A stretch of DNA of 64,000 nucleotides, taken from Clostridium sp. UBA4108 (GTDB lineage: Bacteria; Bacillota; Clostridia; Clostridiales; Clostridiaceae). The stretch is from the NCBI GenBank assembly GCA_002381695.1, contig DFXM01000039.1, forward strand, positions 102,121 through 166,120, in the 5' to 3' direction. The translations under genes were made by a program, and so were the position numbers. The notes beneath the pieces are model-generated. The model saw nothing but the letters and a program-made list of their open reading frames with translations. It did no database searches and was not told the DNA's origin. This document shows, in pieces, positions 63,616-64,000 of this stretch (positions are counted from its first letter, which is position 1; each line of letters opens with the position of its first letter).

Positions 63616-64000
63616 ATGGAATTTAAACATATATCAGTAATGTTAGATGAATGTATTGATGGCCTTAATATTAAAGAGGATGGCATATATATTGATTGTA
63701 CATTAGGTGGAGCAGGACATTCTTTAGAAATATTAAAAAAACTTTCAAATAAAGGTAAACTTATAGGGATAGATCAAGATTTAGATGCCCTTAATGAAGC
63801 AAAAAATAGATTAAGGGATTATGATAATGTAATCTTTGTTCACAATAACTTCTATAATTTAAAAGAAATTTTAGAAGAGCTAAATATTCCTAAGGTGGAT
63901 GGTATACTAATGGATTTAGGAGTTTCTTCCTATCAATTAGATGAAGGAGCAAGAGGCTTTAGCTATATGAAAGATGCACCTCTAGATATGAGAATGAATA
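63616..64000 (+). CDS. rsmH: RsmH (MraW), 16S rRNA m4C1402 methyltransferase, 5' part
   Basis: The first 128 codons of RsmH run off the window edge. MEFKHISVMLDECIDGLNI, the SAM-binding IDCTLGGAGHSLEIL, IGIDQDLDAL and the DGILMDLGVSSYQLDEGARGFSYMKDAPLDMRMN segment are near-consensus. It methylates N4 of C1402 in 16S rRNA. AAAGGAG precedes ATG 63616. It normally leads the division/cell-wall cluster. Confidence 0.96.
   Translation, partial: MEFKHISVMLDECIDGLNIKEDGIYIDCTLGGAGHSLEILKKLSNKGKLIGIDQDLDALNEAKNRLRDYDNVIFVHNNFYNLKEILEELNIPKVDGILMDLGVSSYQLDEGARGFSYMKDAPLDMRMN

Noticed and set aside
1..64000. CRISPR arrays, tRNA or rRNA genes, IS elements
   Set aside because: No regularly spaced repeats, no tRNA-like cloverleaf and no transposase-like frame was seen in either strand.

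Overview
The window comes from a low-GC, AT-rich Gram-positive anaerobe, most likely a cluster I Clostridium or close relative. Protein sequences, the FliW/CsrA/FlaG/FlbD/SigD set, a FliR-FlhB fusion and the order of chromosomal housekeeping genes all point that way. About 54 kb is one large motility locus on the + strand.

Layout. 1-9.2 kb holds the late flagellar genes: flgM, flgN, flgK, flgL, fliW, csrA, flaG, fliS, fliD, a fliT-like gene and the main flagellin fliC. 9.3-28.4 kb is an accessory surface-glycan island inserted between the two flagellin genes. It has four large glycosyltransferase genes, some with TPR, methyltransferase or glycerophosphotransferase-like domains. They are followed by a three-gene set for a dTDP-3-acetamido-3,6-dideoxyhexose and a four-gene phosphonate module: PEP mutase fused to a cytidylyltransferase domain, phosphonopyruvate decarboxylase, a sugar-nucleotide-type nucleotidyltransferase and an iron-type alcohol dehydrogenase. 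The island ends in decayed genes: an rmlB stub, glycosyltransferase relics and a weakly supported acetyltransferase. A probable fliB relic lies near its start. 28.6-53.7 kb holds a second flagellin, a small YjfB-like protein and the early/middle flagellar genes flgB to flgG: basal body, export apparatus, motor, hook, flhF/flhG, a PilZ brake protein and sigD.

From 53.8 kb on the genes are ordinary chromosomal ones: a CbiB-like membrane protein, a CBS-domain Mn-pyrophosphatase (-), a Ca-type P-ATPase, a small unknown (-), a Lon-like protease, YchF (-) and the start of rsmH.

How it works together. SigD, made from the early block, should read promoters of the form TAAA-N15-nnCGATAa/t. I see good matches upstream of fliC, of the first glycosyltransferase and of the second flagellin, and a weaker one before flgM. 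So flagellin and its glycan enzymes appear co-regulated. FlgM restrains SigD, and FliW and CsrA should control fliC translation through a GGA-loop hairpin in its leader. The main hypothesis is that the island builds a flagellin glycan carrying a dideoxy-amino sugar and a phosphonate, probably 2-hydroxyethylphosphonate. Function is inferred from family membership and position; nothing was searched or tested.
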